From Clostridia bacterium (GTDB lineage Bacteria; Bacillota; Clostridia; Christensenellales; Aristaeellaceae): a stretch of DNA of 6,988 nt. The stretch covers positions 1 through 6,988 of the forward strand of contig JAFWBZ010000203.1 in the NCBI GenBank assembly GCA_017537105.1, in the 5' to 3' direction. The notes beneath the pieces were generated by a model, which ran no database searches, had not been told where the DNA came from, and worked only from the letters and a program-made list of their open reading frames with translations. A program made the translations under genes and the position numbers. Shown piece by piece: positions 6,311-6,988 of this stretch; the first letter of the stretch is position 1, and each line of letters begins with the position of its first letter.

Positions 6311-6883
6311 TTAGACGCCGTATCTGTCAAAAAGTTCCGGGTTCAGCGCAATTTTTTCCCGGAGCTTTTCACGTCCGCGGCTGATGCGCGATTTGATGGT
6401 CCCAACGTTGACGCCGAGCGCCTCTGCGATGTCCTCGTAGGGCAAGCCCTGAATGTCCCGGAGCACCACGGCGGCGCGCATGTCCTCGGGCAACTCGCAG
6501 ATGTACCGCTGCAGGCTTTGCTGCATCTCCGCCCGGATCGCGTGCCGCTCGGGCGTGTCCCCGCCGTCCGAAGGCGTCCAGCCCTCCTCCAGCAGGTCGT
6601 CCAGCGAGGTCCCCGGCCTCCCCTTGCGCCGTCTGAGCTCGTCCAGGCAGGTGTTCATGGTGATCCTGTAGACCCACGTTCCAAAGGAGGACTGGGCCTT
6701 GAAGCTTGCTATGGAGCGGTAAATGCGAAGCATCGCGTCCTGCAGGCAGTCCTGGGCATCCTCGCGGTTGCCGCACATGCGAAGGGCGACGGCGTACATC
6801 CTTCCCTCATGCATAGACATGAGTTCGTTGAACGCCTGGGCGCTGCCGCGCACGGCGCGCTCAATCAGCTGTCTCTCCTCCAC
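6311..6883 (-). CDS. ECF-type RNA polymerase sigma factor (sigma-70 family, SigW/RpoE-like)
   Basis: A 190-residue group 4 sigma factor that directs RNA polymerase to stress promoters. It has only the two domains typical of ECF factors. Sigma-2 covers about residues 10-86, with the polymerase-binding region 2.2 around EDAQDCLQDAMLRIYRS and regions 2.3-2.4 around FGTWVYRITMNTCLDELRRRKG. Sigma-4 covers about 121-175, with LPEDMRAAVVLRDIQGLPYE (130-149) leading into the helix-turn-helix DIAEALGVNVGTIKSRISRG (151-170). The linker between them has no extra domain. The start is GTG at 6883, with GGAGG 9 bases upstream. The anti-sigma gene follows 58 bp downstream, the usual arrangement. The gene appears to have a sigma-A promoter rather than a clear ECF one, so autoregulation is not obvious here. 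The predicted ECF promoter before the SIMPL gene is its likely target. Confidence 0.94.
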   Translation of the reverse strand: MEERQLIERAVRGSAQAFNELMSMHEGRMYAVALRMCGNREDAQDCLQDAMLRIYRSIASFKAQSSFGTWVYRITMNTCLDELRRRKGRPGTSLDDLLEEGWTPSDGGDTPERHAIRAEMQQSLQRYICELPEDMRAAVVLRDIQGLPYEDIAEALGVNVGTIKSRISRGREKLREKIALNPELFDRYGV

Positions 6884-6912
6884 GGCGGCCCACCTCCCCC
6901 TCTGTTGCGTTC

Positions 6913-6940
6913 ATTATACACGATTGTCGGCGGTTTTGAA
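6913..6940 (-). promoter_or_regulatory. Sigma-A-type promoter of the sigma/anti-sigma operon
   Basis: On the minus strand a perfect TATAAT (6918-6913) is preceded, 16 bp upstream, by TTCAAA (6940-6935, 4 of 6 to TTGACA). The start should be near 6906, leaving a short leader to the GTG at 6883. The sequence before the gene shows no GAACC/CGTC pair like the one before the SIMPL gene. Confidence 0.65.
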
Positions 6941-6949
6941 AGCCCGACA
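6925..6949. repeat. Inverted repeat TGTCGG-N13-CCGACA around the sigma operon -35 box
   Basis: TGTCGG (6925-6930) and CCGACA (6944-6949) form a perfect 6-bp dyad whose 13-bp centre contains the -35 hexamer of the sigma operon promoter. The arms lie on either side of the -35, a position suited to a regulator-binding site. No T run follows it on either strand, so it is not an evident terminator of an upstream gene. Function is inferred from position only. Confidence 0.35.
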
Positions 6950-6988
6950 CTCGTTGAAAAAGGACTTGACTTTTGATGCGCGAATGCT

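Noticed and set aside
5527..6976. Plus-strand frames of 285 and 301 codons opposite the sigma and anti-sigma genes
   Set aside because: The minus strand has clear ECF sigma and ZAS motifs and SD-linked starts; the plus-strand translations show nothing recognisable.
1..6988. CRISPR arrays, insertion sequences, tRNA or rRNA genes, defence or toxin-antitoxin systems
   Set aside because: No spaced direct repeats, transposase motifs, RNA gene signatures or such gene families were seen; the window is packed with ordinary chromosomal genes.

Overview
The window looks like chromosomal DNA from a moderately GC-rich Bacillota, probably a member of the Clostridia. This rests on a lon-engB pair with a 7-bp overlap (the order known from Bacillus), strong AGGAGG-type Shine-Dalgarno sites, frequent TTG/GTG starts, a DUF1292 protein, and an aspartokinase resembling the Bacillus YclM/ThrD type. 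The taxonomic placement is inference. All seven genes are on the minus strand, so the biological order runs from the right edge to the left.

Right part (about 6940 to 5491): a sigma-A-like promoter precedes an ECF sigma factor with a GTG start. It is followed by its membrane anti-sigma factor, which has an N-terminal zinc-binding anti-sigma (ZAS) motif, one transmembrane helix and a DUF4349-like outer domain. A small GNRA-loop hairpin with a T run lies between the two genes.

Middle part (5477 to 4329): just after the anti-sigma gene there is a strong match to an ECF-type promoter (GAACC, 16 bp, CGTCTAA). It drives an exported SIMPL/DUF541 protein and a small acidic DUF1292 protein, and the unit ends in a 14-bp-stem intrinsic terminator. 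The likely reading is that the sigma/anti-sigma pair controls the adjacent SIMPL-DUF1292 unit, possibly as an envelope or oxidative stress response.

Left part (4256 to 1): lon has its own promoter and most likely starts at a TTG 29 codons inside the longest open frame. It overlaps engB (ribosome-assembly GTPase). A near-consensus promoter with a perfect palindrome over its -35 then drives an aspartokinase that runs off the left edge. The largest piece without a gene is under 200 bp. No mobile element, CRISPR array, tRNA or rRNA was seen, and nothing points to an exotic new system. The most interesting material is the predicted ECF regulon and its promoter.
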